Positions 1 to 6,076 of a DNA stretch of 14,388 nucleotides are shown here, piece after piece (within the stretch, counting starts at the first letter, position 1; each line of letters starts with the position of its first letter). The position numbers were made by a program, and so were the translations under genes. The DNA is from JACQMJ01 sp964373495. GTDB lineage: Bacteria; Patescibacteriota; Minisyncoccia; Sungbacterales; SURF-37. The notes beneath the pieces are model-generated. The model was given only the letters and a program-made list of their open reading frames with translations. It was not told where the DNA came from and searched no databases. The DNA is taken from assembly GCA_964373495.1 (NCBI GenBank), contig CAYJUW010000021.1, positions 1 through 14,388 on the forward strand, in the 5' to 3' direction.

Positions 1-50
1 GCTCCGCGCGTCCACGAAAAAAATCGGTGTTGTTGCAGAAAGTCAGATTC

Positions 51-125
51 TGGTGGGCTCAGTAGGAATCGAACCTACGACCTCGTCGATGTCAACGACG
101 CGTTCTGCCACTGAACTATGAGCCC
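51..125 (-). tRNA. tRNA-Val (anticodon GAC), CCA encoded
   Basis: Read on the minus strand this folds as a complete cloverleaf. The acceptor stem is GGGCTCA (125-119) with TGAGCCC (61-55). The D-stem is GTTC/GAAC and the anticodon stem CGTCG/CGACG carries the loop TTGACAT, giving anticodon GAC (valine). The variable loop has 5 bases and the T-arm is GTAGG-TTCGATT-CCTAC. Discriminator A is followed by an encoded CCA (53-51). The last codons and the TAG stop of the upstream minus-strand gene lie in its first ten bases, so the two may share a transcript and need processing. Downstream there is a run of seven T on the minus strand (23-17) but no clear hairpin before it. Confidence 0.97.
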
Positions 126-808
126 ACAGCTACCACCTTTTGACAAAAAAGTTGTGCGAGGAATAGTAACCTTCGCTGAATGGCTACGTTACCACAACGG
201 ATGAGGCACACCCCTTTATAATGTGGGTACGTTTTCGATCCGCGTGTTCGCTGGTCCTTATTTATCTGTCGAATAGAACTTTTTGGCAGATGGAGAGTCC
301 TCATCCAGTACCTCTTCATTTCCTCCCTGTTCTGGTCGGCTCGCAACGCCAAGTCGTACCTAATCTGCTTTGTATCAAGATAGTAGATTTTTTTCAATGC
401 AGCTAAAAAGAATTGCAGTATGAGCGGGTCAGAACTCCCCAAAGCCGTTTCTTGGGTCTTTTTCGATCCTTCGCCAAGATAGAGAATCGCGAGCGCCAGC
501 TCCAGAATATGAGGATCCGCTGTATCAATGCGATTGAGAGCTGCCGATGCCTCATGCCTAGCAAGCTCAATCCGTTTCGCCTTTTCTGCGTTATGCCAAA
601 GCACCGCCTTCTTCCGCGCTTTCACGAGCGCAAGTTCCCAATCCTGTCGTAGCTTCAGCGTTAGGTGGGGTAACAGTTTGACATCCCTAAACCAATAGCT
701 CAATGTTGAGCGGGGAATTCCGAGGCGTGCCTCAATTTTTCTAACTGAAATGCCGCGTTGTCGGAGTTTAACGGCAATCGCCTTAGACTTGTACCACTTT
801 GATTGCAT
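116..808 (-). CDS. HTH plus single-motif LAGLIDADG-like protein
   Basis: This is a 230-residue basic protein. Residues 15-45 look like a helix-turn-helix (RQRGISVRKIEARLGIPRST). A LAGLIDADG-like helix follows at 103-114 (ELALAILYLGEG), then a conserved-looking 'GSSDPLILQFF' stretch and a basic C-terminus. Only one LAGLIDADG motif is present, so it would need to dimerise if it is a homing endonuclease; it could equally be a domesticated DNA-binding regulator, as in the WhiA-related fold. The start at 808 is supported by a promoter whose -10 box ends seven bases upstream; there is no Shine-Dalgarno, so the mRNA is probably leaderless. The stop TAG (118-116) lies inside tRNA-Val. The family assignment comes from motif recognition; the function is not established. 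Confidence 0.75.
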   Translation of the reverse strand: MQSKWYKSKAIAVKLRQRGISVRKIEARLGIPRSTLSYWFRDVKLLPHLTLKLRQDWELALVKARKKAVLWHNAEKAKRIELARHEASAALNRIDTADPHILELALAILYLGEGSKKTQETALGSSDPLILQFFLAALKKIYYLDTKQIRYDLALRADQNREEMKRYWMRTLHLPKSSIRQINKDQRTRGSKTYPHYKGVCLIRCGNVAIQRRLLFLAQLFCQKVVAVGS

Positions 809-814
809 GTATAA

Positions 815-843
815 ATCATACTATCTATGGTTCCAGTCTTCAA
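815..843 (-). promoter_or_regulatory. Promoter for the LAGLIDADG-like gene (leaderless)
   Basis: On the minus strand, TTGAAG (843-838), a 17-base spacer and TATGAT (820-815) match sigma-70-type boxes. The -10 box ends six bases before the ATG at 808, so transcription should start at or next to the start codon. It fills most of the 88-base gap after the DUF457-type gene. Confidence 0.6.
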
Positions 844-896
844 TCCGAGTTATGAACATTAGCTGTCCTTTGCTATCTCTGCCTAGAAGATCCGAT

Positions 897-1463
897 CTAT
901 ATCTTCACGTGCCACAGCGCAATAATGGCGGCGATGAAAAACAAGATTTCGGCAAGGAAGAACGGGTGCAGTCGGAGGTAGATGTTGCGGAACCAGTTCG
1001 GGTCGCCGTACTCATCAATGAGTTCGTCCATCCGATCCCGCTCCCACACGTAGAGCAACCGCCGCGGATGTTCCCGGTGGTAGATCGGCGCGTACTTGTA
1101 CATGAAGCTGTAGTTCGCGTTGGTGAACGGCCAGAGCCAGGGGATGCCCCAGCCGATGCCGATGGAATCGTGGAGGAAGTGGCCGGTAGAGGTAAGGAGG
1201 AAGAGGACCGACCACTCGGCGCCGAAGGGTAGCGCGGCGAGCGCGCCGACCGGAAGGTAGATCAGTGGGTAGTGGATGAGCTCGCGGTGCTTGGAGACGG
1301 CTTTGAAGTCATTGCCGTTCCGGAGGAACGTATACACGCCGTCAATATCCGGGAAGTTTGCCAAGACAATGCCCGCCCCGAGGAGGAGCGGCGAGAGTTC
1401 CACGCCGAAGAGTTTGCTGACGACGATTGCGGAGAAAATTCCAATGCCGATGTCGAGGGGCAT
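897..1463 (-). CDS. DUF457/YdjM-type membrane-bound metal-dependent hydrolase
   Basis: This 188-residue integral membrane protein has several hydrophobic segments (about 5-35, 67-92, 101-112 and 168-186). Between them are clustered metal-ligand candidates: FPDIDG (D39, D41), SKHRELIHYP (H59, H64) and GHFLHDS (H95, H98, D99). The HR..(I/T)H motif followed by a second His/Asp cluster is typical of the DUF457 (YdjM-like) inner-membrane hydrolase family, whose substrate is mostly unknown. It begins six bases after the stop of the carbinolamine dehydratase gene, so it is the third gene of a tight run. No Shine-Dalgarno is seen before the ATG; translational coupling or leaderless initiation are both possible. 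The family call is fairly firm, the substrate unknown. Confidence 0.75.
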   Translation of the reverse strand: MPLDIGIGIFSAIVVSKLFGVELSPLLLGAGIVLANFPDIDGVYTFLRNGNDFKAVSKHRELIHYPLIYLPVGALAALPFGAEWSVLFLLTSTGHFLHDSIGIGWGIPWLWPFTNANYSFMYKYAPIYHREHPRRLLYVWERDRMDELIDEYGDPNWFRNIYLRLHPFFLAEILFFIAAIIALWHVKI

Positions 1464-1469
1464 GTCGTT

Positions 1470-1820
1470 CTATAGCGCTGCTGCTGGGTTATCGCCTAAC
1501 ACCTGATCGATTTTTGCCGCAAGAATGAAGTCGTTTTCAGTGAGACCGCCGGCAATGTGCGTCCAGAGCCGGAGCGTTACCTCCGCATACGAGATGGCGA
1601 TGTCCGGGTGGTGGCCTTCGGTTTCGGCAAGTTCGGCCACGCGGTTCACGAAGGCCATGGCCTCGCGAAAATCCTTGAACCGGAGCTCCCGTTTGATTTT
1701 CTTATCGCTTTCCGTGATCACCCACCCCGGCACCTCGGGGAGGTAGGGCTGGATTTGGTCGTGCGAGAGCGGCGGCATCCCGCCCTCGCACGGCACACAG
1801 CGTTTCTCGGTGAGTCGCAT
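1470..1820 (-). CDS. Pterin-4a-carbinolamine dehydratase
   Basis: This 116-residue cytosolic enzyme dehydrates 4a-hydroxytetrahydropterin during recycling of tetrahydropterin. The full length fits the family. The N-terminus has the CVPCEGG..PL pattern common in bacterial members. The active-site signature is present: ETEGHHPD (H70, H71), TLRLWTH (W86, H88) and an acidic residue near the end of the GGLTENDF segment (D97). It starts five bases after the Nudix stop. No phenylalanine hydroxylase or other pterin-dependent enzyme is seen in this window, so its role here may be something else (for example DCoH-like or a cofactor-repair role); that is inference. Family assignment is confident. Confidence 0.93.
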   Translation of the reverse strand: MRLTEKRCVPCEGGMPPLSHDQIQPYLPEVPGWVITESDKKIKRELRFKDFREAMAFVNRVAELAETEGHHPDIAISYAEVTLRLWTHIAGGLTENDFILAAKIDQVLGDNPAAAL

Positions 1821-1825
1821 AGCAC

Positions 1826-2254
1826 TTACACTAATTTCCCGGAACGCCAGTTATCAATCACGCGCTTCGAATGCGGGAAGATGGGCTCGGGCAAGTCACT
1901 GATGCCGTACCATTTCCAGTTCCCGGAGTTTTCCGCCTCCGCATCGTAGGGCTCGCCGGACCTCCATTCCGCGAGGATGCCAATGGAAACGTGGTGTTTG
2001 GCGTAGGCGATGTCGTTCGACACCGATACCACCCCCCTTATCTCGATGTCGTTCAAGCCGGTTTCCTCGGCGACTTCGCGGATTGCCGCCTCGGCGAACG
2101 TTTCGCCGAATTCTAGGTGCCCACCGGGAATTGTGAACGTTCCCGCGCCATGCCCCGACCGGCGCTCGCCGAGGAGGATCTGGTTCTCCCGTACGATGAT
2201 CACGCCGATCCCAACCTTCGGCCGCTCTTCTGTTTCTGAGTGGTTGGACGACAT
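1826..2254 (-). CDS. Nudix hydrolase (NUDT15/MutT-like)
   Basis: This 142-residue protein has a complete Nudix box at residues 45-67: G45, E51, then R59-E60 with E63-E64 and G66, matching GX5EX7REUXEEXGU. The box is preceded by FTIPGGHLEFGE, which closely resembles the NUDT15/MTH2 and MutT-type nucleotide pyrophosphatases. It would hydrolyse a nucleoside diphosphate linked to another moiety, perhaps oxidised dNTPs, but substrate cannot be read from sequence. The C-terminal 'GNWKWYGISDLPEP' strand-turn is also NUDT15-like. It lies 47 bases after the preceding gene's stop and is followed after five bases by the dehydratase gene, suggesting an operon. No clear Shine-Dalgarno precedes the ATG. 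Confidence 0.93.
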   Translation of the reverse strand: MSSNHSETEERPKVGIGVIIVRENQILLGERRSGHGAGTFTIPGGHLEFGETFAEAAIREVAEETGLNDIEIRGVVSVSNDIAYAKHHVSIGILAEWRSGEPYDAEAENSGNWKWYGISDLPEPIFPHSKRVIDNWRSGKLV

Positions 2255-2301
2255 GGTGCCAATTGCAATCAGGAACCTATTTTGGTGAATGCGGGCTTGC
2301 G

Positions 2302-2913
2302 CTATCTTCCGAGATAGCCGCGCAGGGCTTCTTGAGCGCGGTTGATTCTTATTCTGGCTCGCCGAAGAACATCTCCGTACTTTTGTAATCTCTCCGGCGT
2401 CAGTTTCTCTTCGGTTTCCCGCTTCGAGGCGATGAGAATCTGCCGGAGGATTGCTTCGGCGTCGTTCGGCCGCGCGCTTGCGATTTCCGCTCGCAGCCGT
2501 TCACCGTTGGCGAGCACGCGCCCCAGCCGCTGCAGCGATTCCATATCTTCGCGCACGCCACCGGTTTTCCCGGCTTGATGCTCTACGGTTTGGAGGGCTG
2601 CTTCGATATGGAGGGCAAGCGTTTTATCCTGCGCTGCCCGCACCAGCTCAGGCGTCGGTTCCTGATCCGATGGCGGGCGTTCCATCAGGAACGGCTGTAG
2701 GTAAGGTCGCTCCCGCGGCGAGAGCGTACAGTACGGCTCCCAGCGCCGGGCGGCGCGCTCGCGGTCTATCTCTACGAGTTCGCTGGAGAGTCGCTCAACA
2801 CGGCGCATTTCATTCTGGAGCCCTTCGTGAGCGTCGGGAGTCCGCAGCGCGTCATGCTGTTCCGGTGGCGGCGGCACGTCGGGGGAGGGTGTAGGTTGCG
2901 GCGGTCCTTCCAT
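2302..2913 (-). CDS. Hypothetical charged helical protein
   Basis: I do not recognise this 203-residue protein. It opens with a Pro-rich low-complexity segment (about residues 1-20 from the chosen start). The rest is rich in Arg, Glu, Ala and Leu, and is probably alpha-helical with coiled-coil character, ending in a basic tail (RIRINRAQEALRGYLGR). There are no membrane segments or Cys pairs. The frame stays open to an ATG at 2970, which would add 19 residues; I chose 2913 because the Pro-rich domain starts there, but neither start has a Shine-Dalgarno. The stop codon TAG lies inside a perfect 7-bp hairpin (2301-2318; GCTATCT/AGATAGC with a 4-base loop) that lacks a T tract. It may head the minus-strand operon with the Nudix gene. 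Confidence 0.6.
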   Translation of the reverse strand: MEGPPQPTPSPDVPPPPEQHDALRTPDAHEGLQNEMRRVERLSSELVEIDRERAARRWEPYCTLSPRERPYLQPFLMERPPSDQEPTPELVRAAQDKTLALHIEAALQTVEHQAGKTGGVREDMESLQRLGRVLANGERLRAEIASARPNDAEAILRQILIASKRETEEKLTPERLQKYGDVLRRARIRINRAQEALRGYLGR

Positions 2914-3110
2914 GGACGTGGGTAGTAAGCAGTAAGTGGATTGCTGTCCCCGCGGCCCGTATCGGGACATACCTCGAACCTGGGATCAGCTGTTAAGCGG
3001 ACTTTGGAAGTGGTGCGAGGCGAATCCCGATGGGTTGACCCCAGTTCAGGATACCAATCCTCTGCCACGCCGCAAGGCATCCGAATCTACCGCCTGAGGC
3101 CGGCGGCCTA

Positions 3111-3140
3111 TTGACACGAATGTTGCCACCTTGCTACAAA
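3111..3140 (+). promoter_or_regulatory. Putative promoter for the 3302-4385 membrane-protein genes
   Basis: A perfect TTGACA (3111-3116) is followed after 18 bases by TACAAA (3135-3140). It would give a leader of about 155 bases before the ATG at 3302. The leader contains a small hairpin (GGGATG-gtggt-CATCCC, 3244-3260). Between 2971 and 3110 I see no gene or recognisable signal. Confidence 0.4.
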
Positions 3141-3301
3141 TCAGATACGTCTAGTTCCTTCAATTTCGCCTTCTATCCACGCGTTTCAGCCTTTCCAGCT
3201 CTTACCCTCTTAACAGGGAAGCCCTGTGGCCATTGGTCGATAAGGGATGGTGGTCATCCCCCGCCAGTGGTCAGAGCCCTTTCCCGTTGGGAGGACTGGA
3301 G

Positions 3302-3553
3302 ATGGCACCACCGGATCCCGTGCAGTACATCGCGCTGCGTCGGGCGCAGCGAAAGAGAGATTGCCGTAAAGAAGCGCTGCTGCGTCTCGGCCCATGGATG
3401 CTGGCAGCCATCCTCGCCTTCCCCCTCGGACACCTGCTGTTGCCCGAGAGCACCTTTGCGGTCAGGTTCTTCCTTGGGCTGATCTTCGGGATCATAATTA
3501 GTCACACCTTACTCGGCTTGATCATTGCGGTCAGGGGCATTGTGAGGCATTGA
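3302..3553 (+). CDS. Small two-helix membrane protein, unknown
   Basis: This is an 83-residue protein. A basic cytoplasmic N-terminus (RRAQRKRDCRKE) is followed by two hydrophobic segments, about 30-49 (GPWMLAAILAFPLGHLLL) and 55-78 (FFLGLIFGIIISHTLLGLII), and a short basic tail. I chose the ATG at 3302 because GGGAGG (3289-3294) lies seven bases upstream; the frame extends further 5' without a ribosome site. Its stop codon runs into a terminator hairpin, and another membrane-protein gene with an even better Shine-Dalgarno starts 40 bases on. No family is recognised. The inside-basic pattern suggests both termini are cytoplasmic. Confidence 0.65.
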   Translation: MAPPDPVQYIALRRAQRKRDCRKEALLRLGPWMLAAILAFPLGHLLLPESTFAVRFFLGLIFGIIISHTLLGLIIAVRGIVRH

Positions 3554-3577
3554 GACACTCCGCAGAGTGTCTCTTTT
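3552..3577 (+). terminator. Intrinsic terminator between the two membrane-protein genes
   Basis: A perfect 9-bp inverted repeat GAGACACTC-cgca-GAGTGTCTC is followed by TTTT. The stem includes the last two bases of the upstream stop codon. The next gene's AGGAGG begins four bases after the T tract, so partial read-through may set the ratio of the two products. Confidence 0.75.
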
Positions 3578-3593
3578 CAAAGGAGGGGCTGAG

Positions 3594-4385
3594 ATGGCAG
3601 CAAAAAACGATTCAGATCGAAGAGACAGCCTTAAAGCAGAATTACAAGTCACCATGCAGCAGGACCAAATGACCGTGAATCTGAGGTTCGTGGTTCTTGG
3701 CGCGTTCCTTCTGGTCAATGGCGCACTCCTATCCGCGGTGGGGTACCTCCTGGTGAATCCGGTTCCGTTCAACGAGCAGATTGGTTTGCTCGCGCTCGCT
3801 GTTCTCACGGGGTTAGCAAACACGGGGTTCTGGTTACTCGAGGAGCGAACCATCAGGGCACATGCCGTGTGTATGCGCCGCGGGCGCAGAATAATGCGCA
3901 GTTTAGGAATCCAGCGCGGGATTTACTGGCTACACGGGGTACCGCCCCACGGCAGACCACAAAGGGGATGGGGACGGGGGCGGTGGCCTGGTCATGGTCG
4001 GGTTCTGGAGACGGCGTACGCGATGGGGGCGGCGCTCGGTCTTGCCTGGATGGCGCTGGCCTATGCCTATACCCCAGCAGCCAAGGAAAAAGGCACCGTG
4101 ACGAGAGAAGATGTGCGCCTGATGCGTGAAGAGCTCCAGAGCCTCAAGGATCAAATCCAGGCCCTTGGCGGGAGAATAGAACAGCTCCAAAAATTGCCGA
4201 GCTCTCAGCCTCGCGTTCCAGCCCGGCGCGGCGCTCACTGGCGAAGTCAAACGGCGCCCGGCGCCGGTTCGCGGGAGGAGGGGACTCGAACCAAAACGCT
4301 AAGGATTGATGCGAAGTTCGAATCCTCTCCAGAAATACCTCGAACCTCGAAAGCGCTCCGTTTCAACGGAAAAGCCGCTCGGTGA
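3594..4385 (+). CDS. Membrane protein with coiled coil, unknown
   Basis: This is a 263-residue protein. After a charged N-terminus there are hydrophobic segments at about 31-54 and 63-82. A basic Gly/Arg/Pro-rich loop (about 95-136) follows, then a third hydrophobic segment at about 141-160 and a predicted coiled coil at 169-201 (REDVRLMREELQSLKDQIQ). The last 60 residues are low-complexity and look unlike the rest. The start at 3594 is fixed by AGGAGG (3581-3586), seven bases upstream. The stop TGA (4383-4385) lies in the terminator hairpin that serves the convergent tRNA-Glu. I recognise no family; an anchored coiled-coil protein working with the small upstream membrane protein is a guess from proximity. 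Confidence 0.6.
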   Translation: MAAKNDSDRRDSLKAELQVTMQQDQMTVNLRFVVLGAFLLVNGALLSAVGYLLVNPVPFNEQIGLLALAVLTGLANTGFWLLEERTIRAHAVCMRRGRRIMRSLGIQRGIYWLHGVPPHGRPQRGWGRGRWPGHGRVLETAYAMGAALGLAWMALAYAYTPAAKEKGTVTREDVRLMREELQSLKDQIQALGGRIEQLQKLPSSQPRVPARRGAHWRSQTAPGAGSREEGTRTKTLRIDAKFESSPEIPRTSKALRFNGKAAR

Positions 4386-4390
4386 GCGGC
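4370..4390 (-). terminator. Terminator of tRNA-Glu
   Basis: On the minus strand GCCGCTC-acc-GAGCGGC is followed by TTTT. It lies 34 bases downstream of the tRNA-Glu 3' end. It overlaps the stop codon of the convergent plus-strand gene; on the plus strand there is no T tract. Confidence 0.7.
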
Positions 4391-4424
4391 GTCTTCCGGT
4401 TCGAGAGAATTACCTTACATACGG

Positions 4425-4496
4425 CGGCCCCACGGGGAGTCGAACCCCGGTTTTGTCCTTGAAAGAGACACGTCCTGACCGTTAGACGATGGGGCC
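4425..4496 (-). tRNA. tRNA-Glu (anticodon TTC), CCA not encoded
   Basis: On the minus strand the acceptor stem is GGCCCCA (4496-4490) with TGGGGCC. The D-arm is GTCT-AACGGTCA-GGAC and the anticodon stem is TGTCT/GGACA with loop CTTTCAA, giving anticodon TTC. The T-arm is CGGGG-TTCGACT-CCCCG and the discriminator is G. The next three bases read CCG, so CCA must be added by an enzyme, unlike tRNA-Val in the same window. It has its own promoter and terminator. Confidence 0.97.
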
Positions 4497-4517
4497 AGCG
4501 CGAGGGTTGGCGCTGAC

Positions 4518-4546
4518 ACTATAGCAGGATCATTGAAAAATCTCAA
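4518..4546 (-). promoter_or_regulatory. Promoter of tRNA-Glu
   Basis: Minus-strand TTGAGA (4546-4541), a 17-base spacer and TATAGT (4523-4518) each match the consensus at five of six bases. The tRNA begins 22 bases after the -10 box. Confidence 0.8.
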
Positions 4547-4561
4547 TAAAACCGATACGAT
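4533..4561 (+). promoter_or_regulatory. Divergent promoter for the tsaD transcript
   Basis: Plus-strand TTGAAA (4533-4538), a 17-base spacer and TACGAT (4556-4561). The predicted start at about 4568 is two or three bases before an ATG at 4571. It interlocks with the tRNA-Glu promoter, so the two cannot easily be occupied by polymerase at the same time. Confidence 0.6.
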
Positions 4562-4570
4562 AGCCGAGTT

Positions 4571-4672
4571 ATGCGCATCCTCGGCATTGAAACCCCGCAC
4601 CAGAACCTTGTTCGGTCCGGGGCGGGATTCGGCAGGACAACTTCCAGCGTGATAAGCGGAGACGCAAATTAA
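4571..4672 (+). pseudogene. 33-codon ORF with a TsaD-like N-terminus upstream of tsaD
   Basis: This ORF starts MRILGIET, the classic first eight residues of TsaD, then diverges into PHQNLVRSGAG... and stops at TAA (4670-4672). It is in the same frame as tsaD, which begins three bases later at 4676 with its own MVILGVETSCDET. The -10 box at 4556-4561 ends nine bases before this ATG, so it should be translated first, with tsaD possibly reached by re-initiation. Just after the eighth codon comes CCCCGCAC, the same string that starts the repeat at the 3' end of tsaD. The likely explanation is an insertion-disrupted or duplicated tsaD start; a regulatory upstream ORF or a sequencing error in the stop are alternatives. 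Confidence 0.5.
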
Positions 4673-4675
4673 ACC

Positions 4676-6076
4676 ATGGTTATTTTGGGGGTAGAGACAA
4701 GCTGCGATGAGACGGCCATCGCGCTCATTGATGTCGTTGGCTCCAAAGCAAAGCCGCGCGTTCTGGTTTTGTCGAATATCGTTGCGTCACAGGTAAAACT
4801 CCATGCCAAATTTGGCGGGGTGGTGCCGCATTTGGCCAAGCGAGAGCATCAGCGTAATTTGGTGCCGGTGCTCATTCAAGCACTGCGTGAATCAGGAATC
4901 ATGAAGCATGAATCAAGGAAACGAAAAACCACACCCCATGATTCCAGATTCCAGATTCTAGATTCTATTCTCGAGCGGGAGCCGGAACTTTTCGAACAAA
5001 TGCAGAAGCGCGTGTTGTCGATGAAGCCGCCGGCGATTGACGCCATTGCTGTGACCGTGGGGCCGGGGTTGGCCCCGGCGCTGTGGGTGGGAGTGAATTT
5101 TGCCAGGGCGCTCGGCTATCTCTGGAAGAAGCCGATTATTCCGGTGAATCATCTGGAAGGACATATCCTCACCAATTTGCTTCCGCAAATTGGTATAAAT
5201 CCGAAATCCGAAGCACGAAATCCGAAATCACCGCACCACCCCGAACGGAGTGAGGTTAGAGTGCGCGATCCCGCACTTCCGCGAACCAACGTTTGTGTTT
5301 CGCCGAGGTATCGGTTCGGGAGGCGCGGGATCCTCGCCAACTTCTCGCCCCCTTTGGTCGCGGAAGTTGCGGGACAAATTCCAAATCCAAAATCCCAAAT
5401 TCAAAACACATTCGAATTTCGAATTTCGAATTTCGAGTTTCCAGCAATCGCCTTGCTGGTGAGCGGCGGCCACACCGAACTCGTGTTGATGCGGGGATAC
5501 GGGAGATACCAGGTCATCGGCGAGACGCTTGACGACGCCGCCGGCGAGGCCTTTGACAAAGTGGCCAAGATGCTCGAGCTTGGATTCCCCGGTGGCCCGA
5601 TCATCTCCATGCTTGCCGAGCGCGGTAACCCTCGCGTCTTCAATTTCCCTCGGCCGGTGCTCCATTCAAAGGATTTCAACTTCAGTTTTTCCGGTCTCAA
5701 GACCGCAGTATTATATACGCTCCGCGGCCTCGAGCGCGTAGGCGAGCGTACGAAGCGCGATATTGCCGCGAGCTTTGAGCAGGCGGTGGCCGATGTGCTC
5801 GTGGCCAAAACCATCCGTGCGGCACGGCAGCATCGCGTCAAGACCGTGATGATCGGCGGCGGCGTGGCGGCCAACACTCGCCTCCGCACCCAACTCGGCG
5901 CAGCGCTCCAGCGCTTGTTTCCCAGTGCCCGGTACCTAGTGCCCAGCCCCTCACTCACCGGCGACAACGCGCTCATGGTCGCGCTTGCCGGGTGGTTCAA
6001 CCGAGGGAGGAAACGGTCGCGGAGGAATCTGTCCGCGGAAGCGAATCTCCGGTTAGATACGAAGACCCCGCACTAA
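4676..6076 (+). CDS. tsaD: tRNA N6-threonylcarbamoyladenosine transferase TsaD
   Basis: TsaD transfers the threonylcarbamoyl group to A37 of ANN-decoding tRNAs (t6A). Landmarks: ETSCDETAIAL (residues 7-17), HAKFGGVVPHLAKREH (43-58), metal ligands in VNHLEGH (H159, H163), LLVSGGHTELV, GETLDDAAGEAFDKVAK, the FSFSGLKT segment, GGGVAANTRLR and the third metal ligand D430 in SLTGDNALM. At 466 residues it is about 120 longer than usual. The excess lies in a repeat-derived insertion at about 74-99 and a larger one at about 172-255, both between conserved blocks. The final codons (TKTPH) and stop come from a repeat at 6064. No Shine-Dalgarno fits the ATG at 4676, but the homology begins there. All active-site residues are intact, so it is probably functional. 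Confidence 0.95.
   Translation: MVILGVETSCDETAIALIDVVGSKAKPRVLVLSNIVASQVKLHAKFGGVVPHLAKREHQRNLVPVLIQALRESGIMKHESRKRKTTPHDSRFQILDSILEREPELFEQMQKRVLSMKPPAIDAIAVTVGPGLAPALWVGVNFARALGYLWKKPIIPVNHLEGHILTNLLPQIGINPKSEARNPKSPHHPERSEVRVRDPALPRTNVCVSPRYRFGRRGILANFSPPLVAEVAGQIPNPKSQIQNTFEFRISNFEFPAIALLVSGGHTELVLMRGYGRYQVIGETLDDAAGEAFDKVAKMLELGFPGGPIISMLAERGNPRVFNFPRPVLHSKDFNFSFSGLKTAVLYTLRGLERVGERTKRDIAASFEQAVADVLVAKTIRAARQHRVKTVMIGGGVAANTRLRTQLGAALQRLFPSARYLVPSPSLTGDNALMVALAGWFNRGRKRSRRNLSAEANLRLDTKTPH
4895..4967 (+). repeat. In-frame palindromic heptamer repeat in tsaD
   Basis: GGAATCATG (4895-4903) pairs with CATGATTCC (4937-4945). The right arm continues as four 7-base units, gattcca twice then gattcta twice (4940-4967). 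It encodes roughly residues 74-98 of TsaD, just before the acidic linker LEREPEL, a spot where the family tolerates length change. Confidence 0.8.
5197..5437 (+). repeat. Large composite palindromic insertion in tsaD
   Basis: The outer arms are AT-rich and inverted. The left arm (5197-5231) is made of aaatccg-type 7-base units. The right arm (5375-5437) ends in three ttcgaat units plus ttcgagt (5411-5438). Between them is a GC-rich block with its own inverted repeats. The whole is translated as about 84 extra residues (172-255) without a stop, between the metal-binding VNHLEGH block and the LLVSGGHTE block. Confidence 0.8.
5267..5332 (+). repeat. GC-rich inverted repeat nested in the tsaD insertion
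   Basis: GATCCCGC...GCGAACC (5267-5287) is an imperfect reverse complement of GGTTCGGG...GCGGGATC (5313-5332). TCCCGCACTTCCG (about 5269-5281) can also pair with CGGAAGTTGCGGGA (5361-5374), an alternative larger fold. It resembles Rickettsia-type palindromic elements in size, palindromy and in-frame placement; no direct homology is claimed. Confidence 0.7.

Noticed and set aside
2960..3060. Minus-strand string GGTTCGAGG resembling a T-loop, with TTCCAA nearby
   Set aside because: No acceptor or anticodon stem can be built around it.
3111..3482. Plus-strand open frame of 123 codons
   Set aside because: Starts on the putative -35 box, has no ribosome site and overlaps the SD-led membrane protein in another frame.
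4262..4330. tRNA-like strings GGACTCGAACC and GTTCGAATCC inside the 3' part of the 263-residue gene
   Set aside because: T-loop strings are present on both strands, but neither flank can form a T-stem or a 7-bp acceptor stem.
4895..5437. CRISPR array
   Set aside because: The repeats are short tandem 7-mers and inverted arms without regular spacers, and they are translated.
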